From assembly GCA_026398835.1 (NCBI GenBank), contig JAPLSD010000124.1, positions 1-6,846 of the forward strand: a stretch of 6,846 bases of DNA, in the 5' to 3' direction. This stretch comes from Pseudomonas sp. (GTDB lineage Bacteria; Pseudomonadota; Gammaproteobacteria; Pseudomonadales; Pseudomonadaceae). Below, in pieces: positions 1-6,524 of this stretch; positions within the stretch are counted from its first letter, which is position 1; each line of letters starts with the position of its first letter. The notes under the pieces were generated by a model. It was given only the letters and a program-made list of their open reading frames with translations. It was not told the DNA's origin and ran no database searches. Position numbers and translations under genes: made by a program.

Positions 1-433
1 GCTGCTGGTCAGCCTGGTGTTTCTCCTGCTGCTGACGCTGATCGGCATTTCGTCGATGCAGAACGCAACCTTGCAGGAAAAAATGGCCGGCAGCGTGACC
101 CTGCGTAATCAGTCTTTTCAAGTGGCCGAGGCGGCATTGCGGATCGGTGAAAGCGCGGTGCAGCTGGACGCCTACTCACTGCCTGTTTGTTCGGGTACCC
201 AATGCCTGCCCCCTGCCGAGTCGTCGGTGGTGAGCGCAACAGGGTTCAATTCCACCTCCGGCGTGACCTGGATCGCCGCCGGTAGCGGCTTCTATGGGGT
301 ACAGAACATCGGCACCACGGTGACTGCCGTCAATGTACCGAGCGGCACCTCCGCGACGCTGTACCGGGTCACATCGGTAGCCCAGGTGGGTACTTCGCGC
401 AGCGTGCTGGAGAGTATTTATGCGAAGTTTTGA
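1..433 (+). CDS. pilX: Type IV pilus minor pilin PilX, 3' part (5' end outside window)
   Basis: The reading frame is open from base 2 to the TGA at 431-433 and gives 143 visible residues. It opens with a hydrophobic segment (LLVSLVFLLLLTLIGISS), then MQNATLQEKMAG and a helix with FQVAEAALRIGES. This is the N-terminal pilin helix as found in PilX proteins. The prepilin-peptidase site and the true start must lie a few codons upstream, so the GTG at 17 is internal and not a start. Known role: a minor pilin that joins the inner-membrane priming complex for pilus assembly and helps bring PilY1 to the tip. The globular part has two closely spaced cysteines (codons at 188 and 203, CSGTQC), which could form a small disulfide loop. 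Its last 14 bases overlap the start of pilY1, so the two are very likely co-translated. Identity comes from motif recognition and the adjacent pilY1. Confidence 0.88.
   Translation, partial: LLVSLVFLLLLTLIGISSMQNATLQEKMAGSVTLRNQSFQVAEAALRIGESAVQLDAYSLPVCSGTQCLPPAESSVVSATGFNSTSGVTWIAAGSGFYGVQNIGTTVTAVNVPSGTSATLYRVTSVAQVGTSRSVLESIYAKF
409..414 (+). promoter_or_regulatory. Ribosome binding site of pilY1, inside pilX
   Basis: GGAGAG lies five bases before the ATG at 420 and within the last codons of pilX. It supports ATG 420 as the pilY1 start, and thus the 14-base overlap of the two genes. Confidence 0.7.
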
Positions 434-3400
434 GGCCCGCACAGACTGGCGGCGCTGGCTACTGCAGCTGTTCTGCGGCGCCGTGTTGAGTCTGTACCTG
501 ACGGCGCCGGCTTACGCCTTCACACCTTCGGACTCACCGCTGTTGAGCGCCGCAGCGGTGGCGCCCAATGTGATGCTGTTGATCGATGATTCGGGGAGTA
601 TGAACAATATTATTTGGGCTGCCGGTTTCGACCCAACGGTCAATCGCCCTCAAGTGGCTATATGCAGTTCCGATAGCTTTTGCACAGCGGGCCAGTACCT
701 TGATATGAATAATGACAATATTCTTTTGTCGAGCTTGAATCGGGGAGGATGTTCCACAAACTCCACCAATGGTAGGTGGTATGGCTTCTATCGCGGCTTT
801 TTAGGGTTGACCCCCGTTTGCTTGAAGCTTCCTGACCCGGTGGGTAACGAGAGTACTCGTTACACGGCCAATTACCTGGCCTACCTGCTTGCACTGGCCA
901 ATGGATCCGACAGAGACTTCACGACGGGCACTGGCGCTATCCCCAATGACTACCGAATAAGCGTGGCGCGCGATGTGTCCACTGCATTGGTGGCCAGCAA
1001 CCGCTCGTTGCGCATCGGCCTGGCGACGTTCAATCCGCCGACCAGCAACGACGCAGGTCCCGGCGGTTTTATCGCCCTCCCGGTCAGTGATTTGGCAGTG
1101 GTCAGTGGCTCGGTGACTCAGTCTAAAGCGGATGCCAATTACAAGGCACTGACCGATGCAATCAGCGGGTTGGAAGCGGTGGCCAATACGCCGCTGGCCG
1201 AAACCTATTACGAGATCACCCGCTATTTCCGAGGCATGGCGCCGTTCTACAACTCGACACCCACCAGCTACACCAGCCCGATTCAGTATCGCTGCCAGAA
1301 AAACTACGGCGTGGTGATCACCGACGGTTTGCCGACCTATGACAGAACGTTTCCCACCAACGACCCTCTGGGTGGCAGCAAGCTACCCAATTGGGATGGC
1401 GTGAACAATGACGGCGTTAATTTGAACGGCGATGGTGAAGGCGACACGTTGTATCTGGATGACATTGCCAAGTTCGCCTTTGACATCGACATGCGATCAA
1501 CCGGGACCGATCTCGCGGGAAAAAGCTGGGCATCCGCGGATTTTCCCAGGCAGTACATGAACACCTACACCGTGGGGTTCACCGCGACGAATCAGATGCT
1601 GTCCGATGCGGCTAACTACGGAGCGGGCAAGTATTACCAGGCCACTGACAGTGCCGGTCTGAGCAGCGCTCTATCATCAGCCTTGAACGACATCACCTCC
1701 AAGGCCGGTTCGGGCGGCAGTGGTGCGACCAGCAGCACGATCCTGGCCAGCGGCTCGAGTTACTACCAGACCAGCTATGACCCCAAGGATTGGCGCGGCA
1801 CGATCAAGTCCTATGGCTTTACTTCAAGCGGTGTGGTCAATACCGCGTCGGTGCTCTGGAACACCGACACGACCATCGTGCCAACCGCTACGGCGCCGAC
1901 CTTCCAGTCGTGGAACACCGCGAGCAATGCGGCCGTTACCCTGGCGTACAGCAACTTTTCCAGCGTTCAGCAAACTGCGCTGAGTCAGAGCCTGCCGACC
2001 GGCATCACCGGAAATGACCTGGTGGAGTGGAGTAAAGGCACCAACAAAACCGGGTTGAAGGTTCGCACGGTTCTGCTCGGGGACATCATCAACTCACCGC
2101 TGGTGCTTGCGGCGCCCACAGACAAAACGGCCTCTGACCTGGTGGGCGATACGACTTACAGCGCTTATTTGACCACCAAGGCTGCAAACATGACTGTCAG
2201 TCTGGTGGTGAATGCCAACGATGGCTTTCTCAGCATCATTAACGCCGCCAGTGGTACTCGAAGTTACGCCTACATGCCTTCCAGTGTGCTGGCATCCCTG
2301 CATTACATCGCCGATACCGGCTACATCAATGGCCTTAGTCACAAGTTTCTCGATGACGGTCAGGTCGGGGTCTTTGATGCCCAACTCAACAGCGCCTGGA
2401 AAACCCTGGCCCTTGGCGGGGTAGGGGCGGGCGGCAAAACCTTCTATGCGGTACAGCTTTTCGATGCTTCGGCGGGGAACGTCACCAAAGCGTTGTGGGA
2501 AATCAGTGCGCCGGCGACGGCCAGTACTGCCAACACATTCAATGATCTGGGTTATGCCTACGCCCGCCCGGAAGTGGCACGCTTGGCGGATGGCCGTTGG
2601 GCAGCGTTCATTTCCAACGGCTATGGCAGCAACTCCGGGGTGGCGGCGTTGTATGTGGTGGATATTCGTGATGGTTCGTTGATCAAGAAAATCGTCATCG
2701 ACAGCACTGAAACGACCAATGGGCTCTCCTCAGTGAAGCTCAAGGTCAATTCGCAGAACGTGGTGCAGGCTGCGTATGGCGGAGACCTGAAGGGCCGGCT
2801 ATGGAAGTTTGATTTGAGCAGTTCCTCCACCAACAGCTGGGGTGTGGCCTTTTCTGGAAAACCGTTATTTACCACGCCCGGTGGCGTGACCCAGCCGATT
2901 ACCGCGCAACCCTTGCTGGCGGACCATCCCACCAACGGCAAAGTGGTGTTTTTCGGGACGGGTAAATTCAATGAGACCGCGGACAAATTGAACAAGGATC
3001 TGCAGGCGTTCTATGCCGTATGGGATGCAGATGGCGGTGCGGGGCAGATCACGGTTTCCAGTTTGCAGGTCCAGGCGATAACGGGAGTGTTTTCGGGGAG
3101 TGCGGGGCAATTCATCACCACGACCCAGAATGACGTGACCTATCCGACGGAGAAGGGCTGGTACCTGCCTTTGGTTTTCAACAGCGTGCTGACCGGTGAA
3201 CGCGTCATCAATCAGGCCAGCCTGGTGTTGGGGCGCATCGTGTTTACCAGCGCCGGTGTGGATACCACTGACCCCTGTTCCAGCTTCGGTACCGGCAAAC
3301 TGGTCGAACTGGAGGCGTTCAGCGGTAAGATGCTCAACTACGCGGTACTCGACACCAACGGTGACGGGGTAATCGACAGCACGGACATAGCGTCCAGTGG

Positions 3401-3551
3401 TGTCATCTTTGCCGGCGGTATTCCAACGTTGAACGCAATCGTCAACGGCGCGACCCGCAAAATTGTCAACGACTCCAGCGGTGGCGTTACCACGCTGGTC
3501 GAAAAACCGGGCGGCGGAAGCCGGCGGATCATGTGGCGACAAATACAGTAA
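420..3551 (+). CDS. pilY1: Type IV pilus tip adhesin / surface sensor PilY1
   Basis: 1043 aa. Residues 1-33 form a Sec signal peptide: basic start with RRW, hydrophobic core, and AYA before Phe34 as the likely cleavage site. A vWA domain follows with the MIDAS motif D56-D-S-G-S60, a candidate MIDAS threonine T257 (NTPLAE) and VVITDG with D302. A Gly/Ser linker at about 427-439 leads to the PilY1-type beta-propeller. Its hallmarks are DWRG (457-460), GDIINSP (554-560), NDGFLSIINA (600-609), YGGDLKGRLWKFDL (786-799), FGTGKF (845-850) and the terminal RRIMWRQ. An EF-hand-like loop DTNGDGVIDSTD lies at 978-989. Known family role: the adhesin at the pilus tip, needed for pilus extension, twitching and surface sensing, with calcium controlling retraction. 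At 1043 aa it is somewhat shorter than P. aeruginosa PilY1 (about 1160 aa). I see no RGD tripeptide. Mature cysteines are 82, 88, 111, 134, 292 and 953. The ribosome site at 409-414 fixes the start. Confidence 0.95.
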   Translation: MRSFEARTDWRRWLLQLFCGAVLSLYLTAPAYAFTPSDSPLLSAAAVAPNVMLLIDDSGSMNNIIWAAGFDPTVNRPQVAICSSDSFCTAGQYLDMNNDNILLSSLNRGGCSTNSTNGRWYGFYRGFLGLTPVCLKLPDPVGNESTRYTANYLAYLLALANGSDRDFTTGTGAIPNDYRISVARDVSTALVASNRSLRIGLATFNPPTSNDAGPGGFIALPVSDLAVVSGSVTQSKADANYKALTDAISGLEAVANTPLAETYYEITRYFRGMAPFYNSTPTSYTSPIQYRCQKNYGVVITDGLPTYDRTFPTNDPLGGSKLPNWDGVNNDGVNLNGDGEGDTLYLDDIAKFAFDIDMRSTGTDLAGKSWASADFPRQYMNTYTVGFTATNQMLSDAANYGAGKYYQATDSAGLSSALSSALNDITSKAGSGGSGATSSTILASGSSYYQTSYDPKDWRGTIKSYGFTSSGVVNTASVLWNTDTTIVPTATAPTFQSWNTASNAAVTLAYSNFSSVQQTALSQSLPTGITGNDLVEWSKGTNKTGLKVRTVLLGDIINSPLVLAAPTDKTASDLVGDTTYSAYLTTKAANMTVSLVVNANDGFLSIINAASGTRSYAYMPSSVLASLHYIADTGYINGLSHKFLDDGQVGVFDAQLNSAWKTLALGGVGAGGKTFYAVQLFDASAGNVTKALWEISAPATASTANTFNDLGYAYARPEVARLADGRWAAFISNGYGSNSGVAALYVVDIRDGSLIKKIVIDSTETTNGLSSVKLKVNSQNVVQAAYGGDLKGRLWKFDLSSSSTNSWGVAFSGKPLFTTPGGVTQPITAQPLLADHPTNGKVVFFGTGKFNETADKLNKDLQAFYAVWDADGGAGQITVSSLQVQAITGVFSGSAGQFITTTQNDVTYPTEKGWYLPLVFNSVLTGERVINQASLVLGRIVFTSAGVDTTDPCSSFGTGKLVELEAFSGKMLNYAVLDTNGDGVIDSTDIASSGVIFAGGIPTLNAIVNGATRKIVNDSSGGVTTLVEKPGGGSRRIMWRQIQ

Positions 3552-3553
3552 GT

Positions 3554-3558
3554 GAGAG
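3554..3558 (+). promoter_or_regulatory. Ribosome binding site of pilE
   Basis: GAGAG lies seven bases before ATG 3566, in the 14-base gap after the pilY1 stop. It decides between ATG 3566 and the nearby out-of-frame ATG 3562, which would stop after three codons. Confidence 0.55.
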
Positions 3559-3565
3559 TTGATGC

Positions 3566-3967
3566 ATGCGTAGATTCAACCAAGGTTTTACCCTGATCGA
3601 AATAATGATCGTGATTGCGATCATCGGTATTTTGGTGACCATCGGCTACCCGGGCATTACCGAGTACGTGAAGAAAACCCACCGCACGGAAATCGCCGGG
3701 CTGCTCTCCGAGCAGGCGCAAAATCTGGAACGGTTCTATTCGAAAAACAGCGTGTACACCAACGCCACCGGCGTCAGTGCGGGCAACGACTACTACACCA
3801 TCACGCCGACGCTGACCGATCAGACTTTCTCGCTGACGGCGTCACGTAAAAGCGGATCAATGATGGCGAGCGACAAGTGCGGGGATTTCACCATCACCAA
3901 TACCGGCCTCAGAACTATTGCCAATGCGACTACCGGTCTGACCACCAAAGATTGCTGGGGTCGTTGA
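3566..3967 (+). CDS. pilE: Type IV pilus minor pilin PilE
   Basis: 133 aa prepilin with a complete class III signal: leader MRRFNQG, cleavage by PilD between G7 and F8, and mature N-terminus FTLIEIMIVIAIIG with the invariant Glu at mature position 5 (residue 12). The hydrophobic helix runs to about residue 28. The globular head ends in the minor-pilin disulfide loop from C105 (DKCGDFTI) to C130 (DCWGR), with TNTGLR between them, typical of PilE of Pseudomonas (about 140 aa). Known role: part of the minor-pilin priming complex that starts pilus assembly and links PilY1 and minor pilins to the filament. It starts 14 bases after pilY1, so it shares that transcript, and is followed by a likely terminator, making it the last gene of the operon. 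A related minor pilin such as ComP or a PilA-like paralogue is less likely given the position after pilY1. Confidence 0.92.
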   Translation: MRRFNQGFTLIEIMIVIAIIGILVTIGYPGITEYVKKTHRTEIAGLLSEQAQNLERFYSKNSVYTNATGVSAGNDYYTITPTLTDQTFSLTASRKSGSMMASDKCGDFTITNTGLRTIANATTGLTTKDCWGR

Positions 3968-3977
3968 GTTCATTTTC

Positions 3978-4003
3978 GGGCGCTTTGTGCCCTTAGTCTT
4001 TTT
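3978..4003 (+). terminator. Likely intrinsic terminator after pilE
   Basis: GGGCGC (3978-3983) can pair with GTGCCC (3987-3992), giving a six-pair stem with one G-U pair and a TTT loop. The sequence then reads TTAG TCTTTTT, with five T at 3999-4003. It begins 10 bases after the pilE stop, as expected for the end of the minor-pilin operon. The stem is short and the T run starts a few bases late, so termination may be partial. Confidence 0.5.
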
Positions 4004-4019
4004 ATGGTTGGATCAGAAG

Positions 4020-5120
4020 ATGGCCAAGCAACAGCAAGTGGTGATTGTCGGCGGTGGGGTTATCGGCCTGCTGACCGCGTTTAATCTGGCTTCTGAAGTG
4101 CAGAGTGTGATCCTGCTGGATCGCTCGAATGTGGGGCAGGAGTCGTCCTGGGCAGGCGGCGGGATTGTTTCGCCGCTGTACCCGTGGCGCTACAGCCCGG
4201 CGGTCACCGCGTTGGCCCATTGGTCGCAGGATTTTTATCCACAGCTTGCCGAGCGCCTTTTTGCAGCGACGGGGGTTGATCCCGAAGTGCACACCACCGG
4301 CCTGTACTGGCTTGATCTGGACGACGAAGCCGAAGCGCTGGCCTGGGCCGTGCGGGAAAATCGTCCGCTGAGCAGGGTGGATATCTCGGCTGCGCACGAT
4401 GCGGTGCCTGTGCTGGGCACCGGGTTCTCGCGGGCGATTTACATGGCGGATGTGGCCAACGTGCGTAATCCGCGGCTGGTGAAGTCGCTCAAGGCAGCGT
4501 TATTGGCATTACCCAATGTCACGATCCATGAGCAATGCGAAGTCAGCGGTTTTATTCGCAAGGGTGAGCGTATCGTTGGTGTCGAGACGTCAGCGGGCGA
4601 GATTCAGGCTGATCAAGTCGTGCTATCGGCAGGTGCCTGGAGCGGCGAGTTGTTGCAGAATCTCGGTCTTGAGTTGCCGGTCGAGCCGGTGAAAGGTCAG
4701 ATGATTCTCTACAAATGCGCGTCGGACTTTCTCTCGAGCATGGTCCTGGCCAAGGGGCGCTATGCGATTCCACGCCGTGACGGCCATGTGTTGGTTGGCA
4801 GTACGCTGGAGCATGAAGGCTTTGACAAATCGCCCACTCAATCCGCACTGGAAAGCCTGAAGGCCTCGGCCGTCGAGCTGATTCCGGCGCTGGCAGATGC
4901 CGAAGTGGTGGGGCATTGGGCCGGGCTGCGACCGGGATCGCCGGAAGGGATTCCCTATATCGGTAGGGTTCCGGGTTTTGAAGGGTTGTGGCTCAACTGC
5001 GGGCACTACCGCAATGGGCTGGTGCTGGCGCCGGCCTCTTGCCAGTTGTTCGCGGACTTGATGCTCGGCCGCGAGCCGGTCATTGATCCTGCGCCGTATG
5101 CCCCGACAGGCCGCATTTAG
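4020..5120 (+). CDS. thiO: FAD-dependent glycine oxidase ThiO
   Basis: 366 aa from ATG 4020. The frame extends back to GTG 3987, but that codon sits in the hairpin after pilE and would add 11 residues before the Rossmann motif, so I reject it. The ribosome site is weak (GGAT at 4010-4013). Residues 7-16 (VVIVGGGVIG) are the GxGxxG FAD-binding beta-alpha-beta fold, with an acidic strand end at LLDR (32-35). ESSWAGGGIVSP (41-52), VKGQ (224-227), YAIPRRDGHVLVGST (248-262), GLRPGSPEGIPYIG (302-315) and GHYRNGLVLAP (328-338) are typical of DAO-family glycine oxidases; R304 and R331 are candidates for contact with the substrate carboxylate. Known reaction: glycine plus oxygen gives the imine, hydrogen peroxide and on hydrolysis glyoxylate; the imine feeds thiazole synthesis with ThiG. 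It is cytosolic. A ThiO or D-amino-acid-oxidase-like gene next to pilR is common in Pseudomonas. Activity on sarcosine or D-amino acids is also possible. Confidence 0.9.
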   Translation: MAKQQQVVIVGGGVIGLLTAFNLASEVQSVILLDRSNVGQESSWAGGGIVSPLYPWRYSPAVTALAHWSQDFYPQLAERLFAATGVDPEVHTTGLYWLDLDDEAEALAWAVRENRPLSRVDISAAHDAVPVLGTGFSRAIYMADVANVRNPRLVKSLKAALLALPNVTIHEQCEVSGFIRKGERIVGVETSAGEIQADQVVLSAGAWSGELLQNLGLELPVEPVKGQMILYKCASDFLSSMVLAKGRYAIPRRDGHVLVGSTLEHEGFDKSPTQSALESLKASAVELIPALADAEVVGHWAGLRPGSPEGIPYIGRVPGFEGLWLNCGHYRNGLVLAPASCQLFADLMLGREPVIDPAPYAPTGRI

Positions 5121-5124
5121 CGGC
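5110..5124. repeat. Small hairpin over the thiO stop codon
   Basis: GCCGC (5110-5114) and GCGGC (5120-5124) form a perfect five-pair stem around ATTTA, covering the thiO TAG. It has no good T run after it. It may add to termination or mRNA 3' end stability, or be chance in GC-rich DNA. Confidence 0.25.
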
Positions 5125-5141
5125 TGAAGTCCGTAAAAGTT

Positions 5142-5175
5142 AGCAGGCGATTAGGTTGCCGGGTTTTCGCCTGCT
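5142..5175. terminator. Inverted repeat between convergent thiO and pilR, candidate bidirectional terminator
   Basis: AGCAGGCGA (5142-5150) and TCGCCTGCT (5167-5175) pair perfectly over nine bases around a 16-base loop. The repeat fills most of the gap between the two converging genes, and its outer edge is the last base of the pilR stop codon. Read on the - strand (the pilR direction) it is followed by AACTTTTACGG, a short T run; on the + strand no T run follows. It therefore fits a pilR terminator better than a thiO one, though the long loop and short T run make it imperfect. Confidence 0.5.
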
Positions 5176-6524
5176 CAATCCAGCCCCAGCTTCTTCAAGC
5201 GATACCGCATCGAACGAAACGACAGGTTCAAACGCTGAGCCGCCGCCGTGCGGTTCCAGCGGGTCTCTTCGAGGGCCTGGAGAATCAGTTTGCGTTCGAC
5301 GTTTTCCAGGTAGTGTTCCAGATTGTCGATGTGCGCCAGATCCGGCTCGCCAGGTTCGGCTGCGCAACTGCATTCTGCAAGGCGCAGGTCGCTCGCTTCG
5401 ATCTGTTTGTTTTCACAGAGGGTATATGCCCGTTCGAGCATGTTCTCCAACTCGCGCACGTTGCCGGGAAATCGATAGCTTTTGAGCGCGTCCAGGGCTT
5501 GCGGCTGGAGCTTCGCCGCTGGCAAGCCGCTGTTCGCTGCCAGTCGCTTGAGGACATTGCTGGCCAGACACTCGATATCGTCGCGCCGCTCGCGCAGGGG
5601 CGGTACGCGCAGTTCGATCACATTCAACCGATAGTACAGGTCCTGGCGAAAGCGTTCTGCAGCGACTTCGGCGTCCAGATCCTTATGTGTGGCACACAAA
5701 ATACGCACATCCACCACGATTTCCTGTTGCTCGCCGATGCTGCGAATGGCTTTCTCCTGAATCGCCCGCAACAGTTTGACCTGCATCGCGAACGGCAAGT
5801 CGGCCACTTCATCCAGGAACAACGTGCCACCATTGGCCGTCTGAAACAGCCCGGGCTTGTCTTCGATAGCGCCGGTGAAGCTGCCTTTACGATGGCCGAA
5901 GAATTCGCTCTCCATCAGTTCGGACGGAATCGCGCCACAGTTGACCGGCACGAAGGGGCCGCTGGCGCGAGGGCCTTGTTCATGAATCAGCCTGGCCACC
6001 AGCTCTTTGCCGCTGCCAGATTCGCCACTGATGTACACCGGTGCCTGGCTGCGGGCCAATTTATCAATGTGTTTGCGCAAGCCGCGCATTGGCAACGAAT
6101 CGCCGAGCAGGCGACTGTCGATGGACAGCGGCTGGTCGACCGCTATCGGCAGCAGCATGGCGCTTGTCACCAACTCTCGCAGACGGGTGAGGTCCACCGG
6201 TTTGGTCAGAAAGTCGAAGGCGCCGGCCTTCAGGGCACTGATCGCCGTCTCCAGACTGCCGTAGGCGGTGATCATCGCCACTGGAACCTGCGGATGACGC
6301 TGCTGGATGTGCTGTACCAGTTCAAGCCCGGTGCCATCGGGCAGGCGCATGTCGGTCAGGCACAGGTCAAACGGCTCCTGAGCCAGCCAGTTACGAGCCT
6401 CGCTGACATTGCGAGCACTCTGGGTGTCGAGTTTCATCCGGCCTAAAGTGATTTCCAGGAGTTCGCGAATATCCGGCTCATCATCGACGATCAGGATTTT
6501 TTGCCGTGGGCTTATGTTCAACAC
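5175..6524 (-). CDS. pilR: Sigma-54-dependent response regulator PilR
   Basis: 449 aa from GTG 6524 (frame 5175-6524). Receiver domain, about residues 9-122: acidic pair D14/D15, phospho-acceptor D58 in LTDMRLPDG, T86 and K108 (TKPVD). AAA+ domain, about 138-370: Walker A GESGSGKE (167-174), the sigma-54 contact loop GSFTGA (214-219, Ser for the usual first Ala), Walker B TLFLDEVADLP (234-244), arginine-finger region FRQDLYYR (292-299) and sensor II GNVREL (354-359). A Fis-type helix-turn-helix closes the protein (about 424-446, NRTAAAQRL then RSMRYRLKKLG). Known role: phosphorylated by PilS, it activates transcription of the major pilin gene with RpoN. The frame stays open back to ATG 6611, but this would overlap pilS by 94 bases; GTG 6524 matches the usual N-terminus and has GGACGG upstream. 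The ATG at 6560 is a less likely alternative. Confidence 0.93.
   Translation of the reverse strand: MLNISPRQKILIVDDEPDIRELLEITLGRMKLDTQSARNVSEARNWLAQEPFDLCLTDMRLPDGTGLELVQHIQQRHPQVPVAMITAYGSLETAISALKAGAFDFLTKPVDLTRLRELVTSAMLLPIAVDQPLSIDSRLLGDSLPMRGLRKHIDKLARSQAPVYISGESGSGKELVARLIHEQGPRASGPFVPVNCGAIPSELMESEFFGHRKGSFTGAIEDKPGLFQTANGGTLFLDEVADLPFAMQVKLLRAIQEKAIRSIGEQQEIVVDVRILCATHKDLDAEVAAERFRQDLYYRLNVIELRVPPLRERRDDIECLASNVLKRLAANSGLPAAKLQPQALDALKSYRFPGNVRELENMLERAYTLCENKQIEASDLRLAECSCAAEPGEPDLAHIDNLEHYLENVERKLILQALEETRWNRTAAAQRLNLSFRSMRYRLKKLGLD

Noticed and set aside
2865..3542. 225-codon open frame on the - strand opposite the 3' end of pilY1
   Set aside because: Antisense to a clearly coding, conserved propeller region, with no recognisable motif or convincing ribosome site; a shadow of pilY1 codon use.
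3964..4013. Possible sigma-70 promoter for thiO (TTGAGT at 3964, or TTGGAT as a -10)
   Set aside because: No acceptable -10 box at 16-18 base spacing from TTGAGT, and the TTGGAT option would place the transcript start at or after the thiO start codon.
3987..4019. Extended thiO N-terminus from GTG 3987
   Set aside because: The codon lies in the hairpin after pilE, no ribosome site precedes it, and the added residues stand before the FAD motif without a counterpart in the family. ATG 4020 is better.
5313..6446. 377-codon open frame on the + strand opposite pilR
   Set aside because: It lies wholly antisense to pilR, whose domains and motifs are intact. The translated product shows no recognisable domain; long antisense frames are common in GC-rich genes.
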